From assembly GCA_040112665.1 (NCBI GenBank), contig CP157796.1, positions 2,815,501 through 2,879,500 on the forward strand: a stretch of DNA of 64,000 bases, read 5' to 3'. This DNA is from Oceanicaulis sp. (GTDB lineage: Bacteria; Pseudomonadota; Alphaproteobacteria; Caulobacterales; Maricaulaceae). Positions 53,292-63,215 of the stretch are shown in pieces. How positions within the stretch are numbered: position 1 is the stretch's first letter; every line of letters starts with the position of its first letter. The position numbers were made by a program, and so were the translations under genes. The notes beneath the pieces were generated by a model, which was not told where the DNA came from, did not search any database, and saw only the letters and a program-made list of their open reading frames with translations.

Positions 53292-54518
53292 CTACCCCCC
53301 CAAAACACCACGTTTTATCAGGGTTAACAGGTGGTTTTGATCGTAACCGAGGCGTTCCTGCAACACCTGTGACGTGTGCTCGGCCAGACGCGGCGGCGCG
53401 GTCCGGTATTCCGGCGGCGTCGCCGACAATCGCATGGGGTTGGCCACAAGCGGCGCCTCCCCTGCACCCGTCATCGGCAGGGAGAAGGACAGCCCCCGCG
53501 CGCGCGCCTGGGGATGATCGAACACCTCGCCGACGGTCTGGATCGGCCCGCACGGCACCCCGGCGGCGTCGAGCGCGGCGGTCACGTCCGCGCTGTCGCG
53601 CTCTGACAGGATCAGCACGATCTCGGCGACCAGCACCTCGCGATTGCGGACCCGGTCGGCGTTTTTCTGAAAGCGCGGATCGGACGCCCAGTCCGGCCGG
53701 CCCAGGGCCGACGCGAAGGCGGCGAACTGCCGGTCGTTGCCGACGGCCACCGCGATGCGCCCGTCGCGGGTGGGAAAATCCTGATACGGCACGATGTTGG
53801 GGTGGGCGTTGCCGCCGCGCCGCGGCGTCCGGCCGCTGACCAGATAGTTCGACGCCTGGTTGGCCAGCATCGCCGCCTGAACGTCGAACAGCGCCATGTC
53901 GATGTATTGACCGCCCATGCCGCGATCGCGCGCGATGAGCGCGGCCATCACCGCACCGGCCGCATAGACGCCGGTGAACAAATCCACCGCCGGCACGCCG
54001 ACCTTCATCGGCCTTTCCTCTTCGGGCGCGTCCTCGCCGGTCACGCTCATCAGACCGCCCATGGCCTGAATGAGAAAGTCGTAGCCGGGCCGGTCCTTCA
54101 GCGGGCCGGTCTGGCCGAAACCGGTGATCGAGCAGTAGATCAGATCAGGTTTGAGCGCCTTGAGGCTGTCATAGTCGAGCCCGTACTTCTTCAGCCCGCC
54201 CGCCTTGAAATTCTCCACCACCACGTCGCTCTGGGCGGCGAGCTTGCGCAGGATCTCGCGGCCTTCTTCGGTGCGCATGTCGACCGCGATCGAGCGCTTG
54301 TTGCGGTTCGCGCACAGATAATAGGCCGCGTCCGCGTCCTCGCCGTCCTCGCCCCTTAGGAAAGGCGGGCCCCAGCCGCGCGTGTCGTCGCCGCCGTCAG
54401 GGTTCTCCACCTTGATCACCTCCGCGCCGAGATCGGCGAGGATCTGGGTGCACCACGGCCCGGCGAGCACGCGGGACAGGTCGAGCACCTTGATATGCGA
54501 CAGCGGGCCTTCGCTCAT
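53292..54518 (-). CDS. CaiB/BaiF-type (family III) CoA transferase
   Basis: This 408-residue enzyme has the family III CoA-transferase pattern: LDLSRVLAGPWCTQILADLGAEVIKVE at the N-terminus and the catalytic aspartate in VDLFTGVYAAGA near residue 180. Such enzymes move CoA between acyl acids in carnitine, oxalate or branched-chain metabolism. The substrate pair is not predictable here. It is transcribed alone, 110 bases from the divergent recQ. Confidence 0.87.
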   Translation of the reverse strand: MSEGPLSHIKVLDLSRVLAGPWCTQILADLGAEVIKVENPDGGDDTRGWGPPFLRGEDGEDADAAYYLCANRNKRSIAVDMRTEEGREILRKLAAQSDVVVENFKAGGLKKYGLDYDSLKALKPDLIYCSITGFGQTGPLKDRPGYDFLIQAMGGLMSVTGEDAPEEERPMKVGVPAVDLFTGVYAAGAVMAALIARDRGMGGQYIDMALFDVQAAMLANQASNYLVSGRTPRRGGNAHPNIVPYQDFPTRDGRIAVAVGNDRQFAAFASALGRPDWASDPRFQKNADRVRNREVLVAEIVLILSERDSADVTAALDAAGVPCGPIQTVGEVFDHPQARARGLSFSLPMTGAGEAPLVANPMRLSATPPEYRTAPPRLAEHTSQVLQERLGYDQNHLLTLIKRGVLGG

Positions 54519-54631
54519 CGGCCGGGCCTTTCTTTAAAGTCTGAGAATTCCGGTTTCGCCTAAACCCCGGCGCGGCGGCGCGCAAGCGCTCCGGCCTTGC
54601 CGCGGATCGCCCGCACGATAGCCTGCAGCCC

Positions 54632-56476
54632 ATGCCGCTCCCCGATTCCCGCACCGGCCCGCGCCCCGCGCTCGACGCCGCCCGCTCGGCCATGGCCGAC
54701 GTGTTCGGCTTTCACAGCTTCCGGCCCGGCCAGGCCGAGATCGTCGACGCCGTGCTGGCCGGCCGCGACGTGCTGGCCGTCATGCCCACAGGGCGCGGCA
54801 AGTCGCTGTGCTATCAGCTGCCCGCGATCGTGCGCGGCGGGCTGACCCTGGTGGTCTCCCCCCTCATCGCGCTGATGCGCGACCAGGTCACGGCCCTGCA
54901 GCAGAACGGGGTGGAGGCGGGCAGCCTCACCAGCGCCGATCCGCCAGAAGCGCGCGAACGGGTCTGGGACGCGCTCGACGACGGGCGCTTGCGGCTTTTA
55001 TACGTGAGCCCCGAACGCCTCGCCGTGCCCGGCTTCGCCGAGCGGCTCTCACGCGCCGGCCTGACCATGATCGCGGTCGACGAAGCCCATTGCGTCAGCC
55101 AGTGGGGCCATGACTTCCGCCCCGACTATCTGCGCATCCGCGAGCTGGCCGACGCGGCCGGTTCGCCGCAGATCGCCGCCTTCACCGCCACCGCCGACGC
55201 CGCCGCCCGGCGCGACATCGCCGCCAGGCTGTTTGCGCGCACGCCCGAAGAATTCGTCGCAGGCTTCGACCGTCCGAACCTGCATCTGGCGTGCGGAGCG
55301 CGGCGGTCGGGGTTTTCCCAGATCGCCGCCTTCGTCAAAGCCCGGCCCGAGCGCTCGGGCATCGTCTACTGCGCCAGCCGCAAGGCCTGCGAGGAGTACG
55401 CCGAGAAGCTGCGCGCCCAGGACGTCGACGCACTCGCCTATCACGCCGGGCTCGACCCCGAGACGCGCGCCTTCCGCCAGGACGAATTCACCCGCCGCGA
55501 CGGGGTGGTGATGTGCGCCACCGTCGCCTTCGGCATGGGCGTGGACAAGCCCGACGTTCGCTTCGTGGTCCACGCCGCCCTGCCCAAGTCGATGGAGGCC
55601 TATTACCAGGAGATCGGCCGGGCGGGCCGCGACGGCGAGCCGTCAGACACGCTCATGCTCTGGTCGCTCGCCGACGCCGCGCTGCGCCGCCGCCAGATCG
55701 CCGAAAGCGAGGCGGACGAGGATCGAAAGCGCATGGAGCTCAGGCGCCTGGGCGCGCTCATCGCCTATTGCGAGGCGCCCGCCTGCCGAAGGCAGACCCT
55801 TCTGTCGTACTTCGGCGAAACCGCCGAGCCCTGCGGCAATTGCGATCTGTGCGACGATCCGCCTGCGCGCATCGACGGCGCGGTGCTGGCCCAGAAGGCG
55901 ATGAGCGCGATCGCGCGCACCGGCCAGCGCTTCGGCATGGAGCATCTGATCGCGGTTCTGCGCGGTCAGGACACAGAGAAGATTCGCGCGCGCGGCCATG
56001 ACGCGCTGCCCACCTACGGGGTCGGCGCGGACCTTTCGGTCGAGCAATGGCGCAGCGTCTTCCGCCAGCTCTTCGCCCACGGCGCCATCGACCAGCCCAT
56101 AGACGGGCACGGCGAATGGGTGATCACCGAGGCGGGTAAGGAGATCCTGTTCGGCAAACGCCCCATCGAGCTGCGCCCGCCCGAAGAGGCCCGCGGCGCC
56201 CGCGCCGCTTCCGCACGCCCGGTCTCGAGCGCCGCGGACGGGCTCGAAAGCGAGCGCGACAAGGCGCTCTACCAGGCCCTCAGATCCCTGCGCCTCGACC
56301 TCGCCAAGGAGGCGGGCAAACCCGCCTACACCGTGTTCGGCGACCGCACCCTGGTCGAACTCGCCACAAAACGCCCCGCAACGCTCGATGAGATGAGCCG
56401 CTGCTTCGGCGTCGGCGCGAGAAAGCTCGAGCGCTACGGCGAAGCGTTTCTGAAGGTGATCGCGGCGGAGGGGTGA
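54632..56476 (+). CDS. recQ: ATP-dependent DNA helicase RecQ
   Basis: RecQ unwinds DNA 3'-to-5' in recombination and repair. The 614-residue frame has Walker A MPTGRGKSLCYQ, DEAH box in AVDEAHCVSQWGHD, and the aromatic-rich loop after it. The RQC domain follows with zinc cysteines (CRRQTLLSYFGE...CGNCDLC), and an HRDC domain near the end (YTVFGDRTLVELA...FGVGARKLERYG). Domain order and length match full RecQ. Confidence 0.95.
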   Translation: MPLPDSRTGPRPALDAARSAMADVFGFHSFRPGQAEIVDAVLAGRDVLAVMPTGRGKSLCYQLPAIVRGGLTLVVSPLIALMRDQVTALQQNGVEAGSLTSADPPEARERVWDALDDGRLRLLYVSPERLAVPGFAERLSRAGLTMIAVDEAHCVSQWGHDFRPDYLRIRELADAAGSPQIAAFTATADAAARRDIAARLFARTPEEFVAGFDRPNLHLACGARRSGFSQIAAFVKARPERSGIVYCASRKACEEYAEKLRAQDVDALAYHAGLDPETRAFRQDEFTRRDGVVMCATVAFGMGVDKPDVRFVVHAALPKSMEAYYQEIGRAGRDGEPSDTLMLWSLADAALRRRQIAESEADEDRKRMELRRLGALIAYCEAPACRRQTLLSYFGETAEPCGNCDLCDDPPARIDGAVLAQKAMSAIARTGQRFGMEHLIAVLRGQDTEKIRARGHDALPTYGVGADLSVEQWRSVFRQLFAHGAIDQPIDGHGEWVITEAGKEILFGKRPIELRPPEEARGARAASARPVSSAADGLESERDKALYQALRSLRLDLAKEAGKPAYTVFGDRTLVELATKRPATLDEMSRCFGVGARKLERYGEAFLKVIAAEG

Positions 56477-56561
56477 GGCGAGCGCGCCGAATTCGACCGC
56501 GCAAGGGTCGAGCCGTTTCCCGGACGCTCGAAAGCGCTAGGCGCTAAACTATTGAAAGATT

Positions 56562-56637
56562 TGGTGAGCCGGCAGGGGTTCGAACCCTGGACCTACTGAT
56601 TAAAAGTCAGTTGCTCTACCAGCTGAGCTACCGGCTC
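56562..56637 (-). tRNA. tRNA-Lys (TTT)
   Basis: On the minus strand: acceptor GAGCCGG/CCGGCTC, D arm GCTC/GAGC, anticodon stem ACTGA/TCAGT with loop CTTTTAA (anticodon TTT), T arm CAGGG-TTCGAAC-CCTG, encoded CCA. Confidence 0.96.
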
Positions 56638-56791
56638 TCACCTGACGAAGCGCTGCGGGGCCTCGTCGAGAGGCGCGGAACCTAGTGTCAGCCGGACCGG
56701 GGGTCAAGCCGCCAGACCGCGCATGGCGGCAGCAAAGTGCAGCAGGCCCGGCGCGCTGTCCCGGCGCCGCCCGGCGTGCTAGTCTGAGGCC

Positions 56792-57379
56792 ATGAAAACG
56801 CGCGCGTTCACACCCCTCTTCGCTCTGGCTTCGGCGGGGCTTTTTCTGACCGCCTGCGCGGGGACCGGCGACACGCTGGATCCTGAAGACGTCGCTGGCG
56901 ACACGATCGGCCTGGCCCGGCAGAACCCCGACCAGTGGCGGCTTGAGACAGACGCGCCCACCGTACCCACCCCCTATGGCGGGGCGGGCGAAGCGTTGAG
57001 CTGCGCGGCAGCGGCGCGCGACATCGTCCGGCTCACCGTGCTTTTAGGTCCTGACGACGTCGCCGACCCGCCCGAGGGCGCGGACGGGGAGGACGAGGAA
57101 GAAAAGCGCGACCGGTTCGAGTTCGCCAGCGACCTGGCCGAGGATGCGCCGGACATGGCGGCGAACGCGGCGCGCGACGCGGTCGTGGGGCTCAACCCCG
57201 CCCGGCCGGTCGTGCGCTTTCTCTCCGGGGCAGGCGAGACCGAAGCCGAAGCCCGCCGCGCCTACGAACTCGCGCTCAAGCGCCGGGCCTGGCTGCGCGG
57301 TGCGTTCGACGCGAGCGGATGCGAGCACGCCGTGTTGCTGGACGCGGCCCAGGACGCCGGGCTCACAATCGCAGAGTGA
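56792..57379 (+). CDS. Hypothetical lipoprotein
   Basis: This 195-residue protein has a lipoprotein signal peptide with lipobox LTAC (Cys21). The mature part has a Pro/Asp/Glu-rich, acidic linker (DPPEGADGEDEEEK) and a charged helical C-terminal half with two further cysteines (SCAAAA near residue 70 and GCEHAV near 178). I do not recognise the family. It is upstream of the two PRC-barrel-like genes on the same strand but separated by a gap. Confidence 0.72.
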   Translation: MKTRAFTPLFALASAGLFLTACAGTGDTLDPEDVAGDTIGLARQNPDQWRLETDAPTVPTPYGGAGEALSCAAAARDIVRLTVLLGPDDVADPPEGADGEDEEEKRDRFEFASDLAEDAPDMAANAARDAVVGLNPARPVVRFLSGAGETEAEARRAYELALKRRAWLRGAFDASGCEHAVLLDAAQDAGLTIAE

Positions 57380-57461
57380 CGCTCCCGGCGGACGGTCCGG
57401 AACCAGCCCTCCGCTGGGCTCGTTACCGGGGTGATTTTCGCAGAAAAGGGAGCGCCCTTAC

Positions 57462-57812
57462 ATGAAACGCCTCCTCATCGCCGCCGTCTCCGCCGGCGCC
57501 CTCGCAGGTCCCGCCTTCGCGCAAAGCTCGGTCGGTGTTCAGGTCGACGAAGACGAGCTGATCCCGATGTATCTGGTTAGCTCTGAAGAGCTGTCTGGCG
57601 CGGACGTTTACTGGGCGGACGGCGAGAGCGCCGGCATCGTCACCGATTTCGACCGCGAGGACGGTGACGTGGTCAGCCTGCTCGTGCACGACCTGACCCG
57701 CACGGACTCGATCGTCGGCCGGTATCGCATCACCTCAGACGACATCGACGGCTACCGTCAGGAGGACCGCACGATCGTGCTCCGCCTCGAGGCGGACGAC
57801 CTCGAATACTGA
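57462..57812 (+). CDS. Small secreted PRC-barrel-like protein
   Basis: This 116-residue protein has a Sec signal peptide ending FAQS. Its mature part resembles one PRC-barrel unit: a strand VYWADGESAGIVTDF that matches the VxSxxGExxGxV core, then DVVSLLVHDL and an acidic C-terminus (TIVLRLEADDLEY). It is likely related to the larger multidomain protein encoded next. A strong terminator separates them. Function unknown. Confidence 0.78.
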   Translation: MKRLLIAAVSAGALAGPAFAQSSVGVQVDEDELIPMYLVSSEELSGADVYWADGESAGIVTDFDREDGDVVSLLVHDLTRTDSIVGRYRITSDDIDGYRQEDRTIVLRLEADDLEY

Positions 57813-57838
57813 TCGCCCCGATCAGACCTGTTTCAGGC

Positions 57839-57874
57839 GGCCCGCAGCGTCATCGCTGCGGGCCGTTTGCTTTT
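57839..57874 (+). terminator. Rho-independent terminator after small PRC protein
   Basis: An 11-base-pair stem (GGCCCGCAGCG/CGCTGCGGGCC) with a four-base loop is followed by GTTTGCTTTT. It lies 27 bases after the stop and isolates the following gene. Confidence 0.92.
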
Positions 57875-58090
57875 GCGGCGCCGGTCTCGGAACCTTGATT
57901 TTTCAAGCCGCGTTAATTCGCCACGACCGGCGAAACCGGGCGGCGGGACCGCCCCAGCTTCGCAGACGCCGGGCCGCGCCGAGGTTCGCCTCGACCGATC
58001 GATCAGACCTTTGAACGCGCCAACCGACGCGGGGGGAAGCCCCTTCCCGCAAATGGGCGAACTGCGCCCTATCGCATCAAGGAGCCGCTT

Positions 58091-60088
58091 ATGAACAAGC
58101 TTCTCATGTCCGCCGCCGCCGCCGCCCTGATCGGGGCGCCCGCTTTCGCCCAGTCCGACCAGCAAGGCGCAGAAGACCGCCAGAACCAGCGCGCCGGGCA
58201 AAGCCAGCAGGACACACGTACTAACAACACGCGCGGCCAGCAGAACCAGGAACTCCAGCGCGCCGACGAGGCCGACTGGAACGCCGATCATGACTGGGCC
58301 GGCGCCGTGGTCTACAGCGAGGACGGCGAGACCGTCGGCACGGTCGCACGGGTTCGCGCCGGCTCGGGCCGTAACAGCGAGCCGAACGCCATCGTGGTGG
58401 ACACCGAAGACCATCTCGGCGTCGGCATGCGCGAGATCGCCCTTTACGGCGACGGCGCGACGGTGATCACGGGCGAGGATTTGCCCCAGGGCTGGTCCTT
58501 CTCCAACGGCGCGGATCAGGCCGCGTCCGCCGAGAGCGGCTCCGAAGACGACGGAAACGAGCGCCGCTGGTGGAATTTCGGCCGCGGCGACGATGAGGAG
58601 ACCGAACAGTCCGGCGGCGAGACCGCCTCGGACATGGACTCCCTCACCCTCATCACGGTGGACTACACCACCGAGGACATCGAGGACATGCCCGAATACG
58701 AGATGGTCTCCACCGAGCCCGCACGCTCCAGCGGCTGGCGGTCTGAGACCACCGACCGCGGCGGTCAGAGCGGCTCGCAAGACCGGACCGGCATGCAGGA
58801 GCGCCAGGGCGCGGACATGGGCTCGGACGTCGAAACCGACGTGGAGACCGAAACCTGGATGAGCGATGACGGCGAGACGGGCAGCCAGACCGGCCAGCGC
58901 GCCGACGCCCGTCAGGCCACGCAGAACGCCGCCTCCAACGCTCGCGACGCCGCCCAGGACACCGGCGAATTTGAAAGCGCCAACGGCGGCGAGATGGATG
59001 AGAACGTCTCGGACGGCTATGACCGCGAACCGCGCGCCGAACGCGGCTGGGAAGGCGATCAGAACGACACCGCCACCCGTCTGCAGCGCGGCGACGCCGA
59101 GGACGTGATCGAGGACGACGCCTGGACCGACACGCCCGACGAGTCCGAGCAGATGAACGCCGGGACGTCCGATATGGACCGTGCGAACCGCGGCGGTCAG
59201 GCCGGCGACGCGGCCGACGCCGATAACGGCGCCACGACGGCGCGGGACTCCCAGTCCGGCCAGACCTGGGCCAGCGGTCAGCGTGGTCAGACCGGTCAGA
59301 GCACCCGCATGAGCGAGGACTCCGCCCGCGCCGGCATGACCGGTCAGCAGCAGTCCGGCCAGCAGTCCGCGATGAGCGGCCAGTCCGACTGGTCAACCGA
59401 CGACGACTGGGCCGGCCGCGACGCCTACGCTGCGGACGACACCCGCCTCGACCGGATCGAGCGCGTCCAGCGCGAAGAAGGCGAGGCTCTGCCCGTCGCC
59501 ATCGTCATCCTCACCGAGGAGATGGGCCGCCGCCAGGTCGAACGCGGCGATCAGGAGTGGAGCTGGAACGAGGACTCCGGCCGCGTCGATCTCGGCTATG
59601 AAGACGGCGACGCGTTCGAGACCGACAGCGAACTCTGGACCGAAGAGGACGAGACCGGCATGCAGACCGGCCTCGAGGACACGACGGCCGCCGCAACCGG
59701 TGAAACCGGCCGCAACTATGGCGAGGACACCGGGAACACCGACCAGTGGACCGACGATCACGCATGGGTCGACACCGACGTCTACTCGCGCACCGGCGAA
59801 CGGATCGGCGACGTCGAGCGGGTCCGCGAAGGCGCGGGCCGGACGCCCGAGGCCATCGTGGTCGAAACCGGCGGCTTCCTCGACATCGGCGGACGCGAAG
59901 TCGAGCTCAACGGCTCGAACTGGCGGCTGACCGAGTATGAAGGCGAGGAAGTGCTTCAGGTCCGCTACGAGGAATCCGACATCGAGACCATGCGGGAGTT
60001 CAACGAGGCGAACGTCTCGGACTATCCGCTGAGCGATAATCCTTTTGAAGACGATCAGAGTGAACCGACCGAAGACGGTACGCGTTGA
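58091..60088 (+). CDS. Large secreted acidic protein with three PRC-barrel-like repeats
   Basis: This 665-residue protein has a Sec signal peptide (residues 1-20, ending APAFA). Three degenerate PRC-barrel-like units follow, at about residues 63-135, 434-510 and 553-650. Each opens with a W-[NST]-x-D-x-x-W motif (WNADHDW, WSTDDDW, WTDDHAW), and the first and last are clearest (for instance VYSRTGERIGDVERV then GGFLDIGGREVEL). The 300-residue region between units 1 and 2 is Gln/Gly/Asp/Arg-rich low complexity. It is strongly acidic overall. Such domains often bind membranes or other proteins. Its function is unknown. Confidence 0.8.
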   Translation: MNKLLMSAAAAALIGAPAFAQSDQQGAEDRQNQRAGQSQQDTRTNNTRGQQNQELQRADEADWNADHDWAGAVVYSEDGETVGTVARVRAGSGRNSEPNAIVVDTEDHLGVGMREIALYGDGATVITGEDLPQGWSFSNGADQAASAESGSEDDGNERRWWNFGRGDDEETEQSGGETASDMDSLTLITVDYTTEDIEDMPEYEMVSTEPARSSGWRSETTDRGGQSGSQDRTGMQERQGADMGSDVETDVETETWMSDDGETGSQTGQRADARQATQNAASNARDAAQDTGEFESANGGEMDENVSDGYDREPRAERGWEGDQNDTATRLQRGDAEDVIEDDAWTDTPDESEQMNAGTSDMDRANRGGQAGDAADADNGATTARDSQSGQTWASGQRGQTGQSTRMSEDSARAGMTGQQQSGQQSAMSGQSDWSTDDDWAGRDAYAADDTRLDRIERVQREEGEALPVAIVILTEEMGRRQVERGDQEWSWNEDSGRVDLGYEDGDAFETDSELWTEEDETGMQTGLEDTTAAATGETGRNYGEDTGNTDQWTDDHAWVDTDVYSRTGERIGDVERVREGAGRTPEAIVVETGGFLDIGGREVELNGSNWRLTEYEGEEVLQVRYEESDIETMREFNEANVSDYPLSDNPFEDDQSEPTEDGTR

Positions 60089-60180
60089 TCTGATACGAAC
60101 CCGAACTCGGGTCGGGGTTCCCCTTTGCATCGCCCCGGCCTAGGCGCAACGCATCCTCCCCTTGCACGCGCCCACGCTCG

Positions 60181-60215
60181 GCGCCGGCCGGAAGGCCGGC
60201 GCCGCTTTCTTTTTG
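60181..60215 (+). terminator. Rho-independent terminator after large PRC protein
   Basis: A GCGCCGGCC/GGCCGGCGC hairpin with a GGAA-type loop is followed by CTTTCTTTTT. It lies about 90 bases past the stop. Confidence 0.88.
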
Positions 60216-60250
60216 GGGTTCGGTTCTCGTTTTTCCGGCTGACGGCGCTC

Positions 60251-60507
60251 GACGATCCTCACCCCACCCGTCAGGCTTCGCCTGACACCCTCCCCATCAA
60301 GGGGAGGGAGTTGCGTTGAGCTTTAAGCTCTGACGTTTCTGCAATCGCGACAGTTAACTCCCTCCCACTTTGTGGGGAGGGTGGGCCGGACCGCAGGTCC
60401 GGGTCGGGTGGGGGGGAGCGCCGGCGTCTGCAGATCTCGGCGTCTACGATCCTCACCCCACCCCCGGCCTTCGGCCGGACCCTCCCCATCAAGGGGAGGG
60501 AGTTGCG
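60251..60507. repeat. Hairpin repeat array L-R-L (third array)
   Basis: L at 60251-60315 (inner stem GTCAGGCTTCGCCTGAC), R at 60355-60430 (inner stem CCGGACCGCAGGTCCGG) and L at 60443-60507 (inner stem CCGGCCTTCGGCCGG). It lies between the PRC gene and the convergent tgt gene. The whole 420-base gap holds the terminator and this array; I see no ORF. Confidence 0.9.
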
Positions 60508-60510
60508 CCC

Positions 60511-61632
60511 TCACCCAGCCCCCTCGTCCCACTTCGACCGGAATTCCTTCCGGAACGCCTCGAACTCGCCTGCGGCGATCGCGGCGCGGATGCGGGCCAT
60601 GAGGTGTTCGTAATAGGCCACGTTGTGCCAGCTCAGCAGCATCGAGCCGAGATATTCGCCGGCGCGGACGAGGTGGTGGATATAGGCCTTGGAATAGTCC
60701 CGGCTGGCCGGGCAATCGATCTCGGGCGCGAGCGGGTCGAGGTCCTCGGCGAAGCGCGCGTTTTTGAGGTTCACCGGGCCGTAATCGGACCAGGCCTGGC
60801 CGTGCCGGCCCGAGCGGGTGGGCATGACGCAGTCGAACATGTCCACGCCGCGCGCGACGCTTTCAACGAGATCGATCGGCTTGCCCACGCCCATCAGATA
60901 GCGCGGGCGGTCCTTGGGCAGGTGCGGGGTGGTGAAATCGAGCACCTGGCACATCGTCTCGAAGCCTTCGCCCACCGCGAGCCCGCCGATGGCGTAGCCG
61001 TCGTATCCGGTCTCGATCAGGCCTTCGGCGCTCTCTTGGCGCAGATCCTCGTGCACCGAGCCCTGAACGATGCCGAACAGGTTCTGGCCCTCGCGCTCGC
61101 CGAACGCGGCCCTGGAGCGCTCGCCCCAGCGCAGCGACAGGCGCATGGAGTTCGCCGCCTCGTCCCGAGTGCAGGGAAAATTCGTGCACTCGTCGAGCTG
61201 CATGGAGATGTCCGCGCCCAGAAGATCGGCCTGGATCTCGATCGAGCGCTCAGGCGTCAGCATGTGTTTCGACCCGTCGAGATGGCTTTTGAAGGCCACA
61301 CCCTCCTCGGTCATCTTCCTGAGGCCCGCCAGCGACCACACCTGAAATCCGCCTGAGTCCGTCAGGATCGGCCCGTTCCAGCGCATGAAGGCGTGAAGCC
61401 CGCCCAGCCGCTTCACCCGCTCCGCGCCCGGGCGCAGCATCAGGTGATAGGTGTTGCCCAGGATGATGTCCGCGCCGGCCTCGCGCACCTGCTCGGGGTA
61501 GAGCGCCTTGACCGTCGCCGCGGTGCCCACCGGCATGAAGGCCGGGGTGCGGATGTCGCCGCGAGGAGTTTTCAACACCCCGGTGCGGGCGGCGCCGTCG
61601 ACGGCGGCGATCTCGAAGGGGAAACTGGTCAC
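60511..61632 (-). CDS. tgt: tRNA-guanine transglycosylase (queuine tRNA-ribosyltransferase)
   Basis: Tgt swaps guanine 34 of GUN-anticodon tRNAs for preQ1. The 373-residue frame has the base aspartate in [10 protein letters not shown] and the nucleophile region [14 protein letters not shown]. The usual CxCxxC zinc site reads I-D-C-P-A-S (Ile315, Cys317, Ser320 with this start), so two of three cysteines are missing. The later histidine (SWHN) is kept. I chose the GTG at 61632, which gives normal length. A TTG at 61701 would overlap the divergent gene. Confidence 0.92.
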   Translation of the reverse strand: MTSFPFEIAAVDGAARTGVLKTPRGDIRTPAFMPVGTAATVKALYPEQVREAGADIILGNTYHLMLRPGAERVKRLGGLHAFMRWNGPILTDSGGFQVWSLAGLRKMTEEGVAFKSHLDGSKHMLTPERSIEIQADLLGADISMQLDECTNFPCTRDEAANSMRLSLRWGERSRAAFGEREGQNLFGIVQGSVHEDLRQESAEGLIETGYDGYAIGGLAVGEGFETMCQVLDFTTPHLPKDRPRYLMGVGKPIDLVESVARGVDMFDCVMPTRSGRHGQAWSDYGPVNLKNARFAEDLDPLAPEIDCPASRDYSKAYIHHLVRAGEYLGSMLLSWHNVAYYEHLMARIRAAIAAGEFEAFRKEFRSKWDEGAG

Positions 61633-61666
61633 GAACTGGCTTTCAGGCGGCGATAAAGCGGGAACG

Positions 61667-63214
61667 ATGAGCTGGAAAGACGAAATCGACGCGCTGCGCA
61701 AGCGTCAGGCGCTGGCGCAAGGCATGGGCGGGCCTGAAAAGCTGGCCCGGCAGAAGGCGGCCGGACGGCTGAATGTGCGCGAGCGGATCGATCTTCTGCT
61801 CGACGGCGGCAGCTTCAGGGAGATCGGCTCGATCACCGGAACGCCGCATCACGGCGAGGACGGAACGCTTACCGGCTTCACCCCGGCGAACTGCCTGTTC
61901 GGGCGGGGTACGATCGAGGGCCGCCGGGTGGCTGTGGTCGCCGACGACTTCACCGTCCGCGGCGGCGCGGCGGACGCGGCGATCGTCGAAAAGCAGATCG
62001 AGGCCGAAAAGATGGCCGGCGAGCTGGGCCTGCCGCTGATCCGGCTGATCGAGGGCACGGGCGGGGGCGGCTCGGTCAAATCCATCCTGGACATGGGCGC
62101 GAGCTACGTGCCCTTCAATCCGGGCTGGGACCATGTGGTGAGCAATCTCTCCCGCGTGCCGGTGGTGAGCCTGGCGCTCGGCCCTGTGGCGGGGCTGGGC
62201 GCGGCGCGGGCGGTGTCGAGCCATTACTGCGTGATGGTCAAAGGCCTCTCGCAGATGTTCGTCGCCGGCCCGCCGGTCGTCGCCGGCATCGGCGAGCAGG
62301 TCACCAAGGAAGAGCTCGGCGGCGCGGACATCCAGCTCGCCGCAGGCGCCGCGGACGATGCCTACGAGACCGAAGCCGACGCCATGGCGGCGGCGAAATG
62401 GTTTCTGAGCTATCTGCCCGACCGGGCGGGAACCGCGCCGGCGCGCAAGGCCACGACCGACGATCCGAACCGGGGCGACGCGGCCTTGCGCGAGATCGTG
62501 CCGCGCGACAAGCGCTACGCCTACGACATGCGGAAGATCCTCGCCTCGGTCTTCGACGCAGGCAGCGTGTTCGAGATGGGCCGCGCGTTCGGCGCCAGCG
62601 TGATCACGGCTCTGGCCCGGCTCGACGGCTGGCCGGTGGCGGTGCTGGCGAGCAATCCGCAAGTTTATGGCGGGGGCTGGACGGCCGAAGCCGCACAGAA
62701 GATCACCCGCTTCGTCGATCTGGCGGAGACCTTCCGCCTGCCGGTGGTCCACCTCGTCGACGTGCCCGGCTTCGTGATCGGCACCCGCGCCGAGCGCGCA
62801 GGGACCATCCGGCACGGCGCGAAGGCGCTCAGCGCGATCTATCAGGCGAGCGTGCCCTGGTGCACCATCCTCATCCGCAAGGCCTACGGCGTGGCCGGCG
62901 CGGCGATGATGGACCATACCCGCTTTCGCTATCGCTACGCCTGGCCCAGCGGGGATTGGGGCTCCCTGCCGCTCGAAGGCGGGGTGGAGGCCGCGTTCAA
63001 GGCGCAGCTTGAAAAGGCGGACGATCCCGAGGCGATGAAGGCTCAGCTGTCAAAGGCGATGCGCGACCTCTCCTCGCCCTTCAAGACGGCCGAACGCTAC
63101 TGGGTTGAGGAGATTATCGACCCCGCCGAGACGCGCACGCTTCTGACCGAATTCGCCAACATCGCCGCGCCGCTACGGACCGAAAGCGCGCCGGGCGTGC
63201 GGTATCGGCCCTAG
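61667..63214 (+). CDS. Acyl-CoA carboxylase beta (carboxyltransferase) subunit
   Basis: This 515-residue biotin-dependent carboxyltransferase has the N- and C-terminal crotonase-like halves. Oxyanion glycines are in [11 protein letters not shown] (first half), and [17 protein letters not shown] plus [11 protein letters not shown] are in the second. It resembles propionyl-CoA or methylcrotonyl-CoA carboxylase beta subunits; the biotinylated alpha subunit is not encoded nearby. The ATG at 61667 is chosen over a longer ORF that would overlap tgt. Its substrate acyl group is not predictable. Confidence 0.88.
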   Translation: MSWKDEIDALRKRQALAQGMGGPEKLARQKAAGRLNVRERIDLLLDGGSFREIGSITGTPHHGEDGTLTGFTPANCLFGRGTIEGRRVAVVADDFTVRGGAADAAIVEKQIEAEKMAGELGLPLIRLIEGTGGGGSVKSILDMGASYVPFNPGWDHVVSNLSRVPVVSLALGPVAGLGAARAVSSHYCVMVKGLSQMFVAGPPVVAGIGEQVTKEELGGADIQLAAGAADDAYETEADAMAAAKWFLSYLPDRAGTAPARKATTDDPNRGDAALREIVPRDKRYAYDMRKILASVFDAGSVFEMGRAFGASVITALARLDGWPVAVLASNPQVYGGGWTAEAAQKITRFVDLAETFRLPVVHLVDVPGFVIGTRAERAGTIRHGAKALSAIYQASVPWCTILIRKAYGVAGAAMMDHTRFRYRYAWPSGDWGSLPLEGGVEAAFKAQLEKADDPEAMKAQLSKAMRDLSSPFKTAERYWVEEIIDPAETRTLLTEFANIAAPLRTESAPGVRYRP

Positions 63215-63215
63215 C

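Noticed and set aside
61508..61701. A longer N-terminus for the carboxylase or for tgt
   Set aside because: The two longer frames overlap each other on opposite strands. Family-length starts at 61667 and 61632 remove the overlap.
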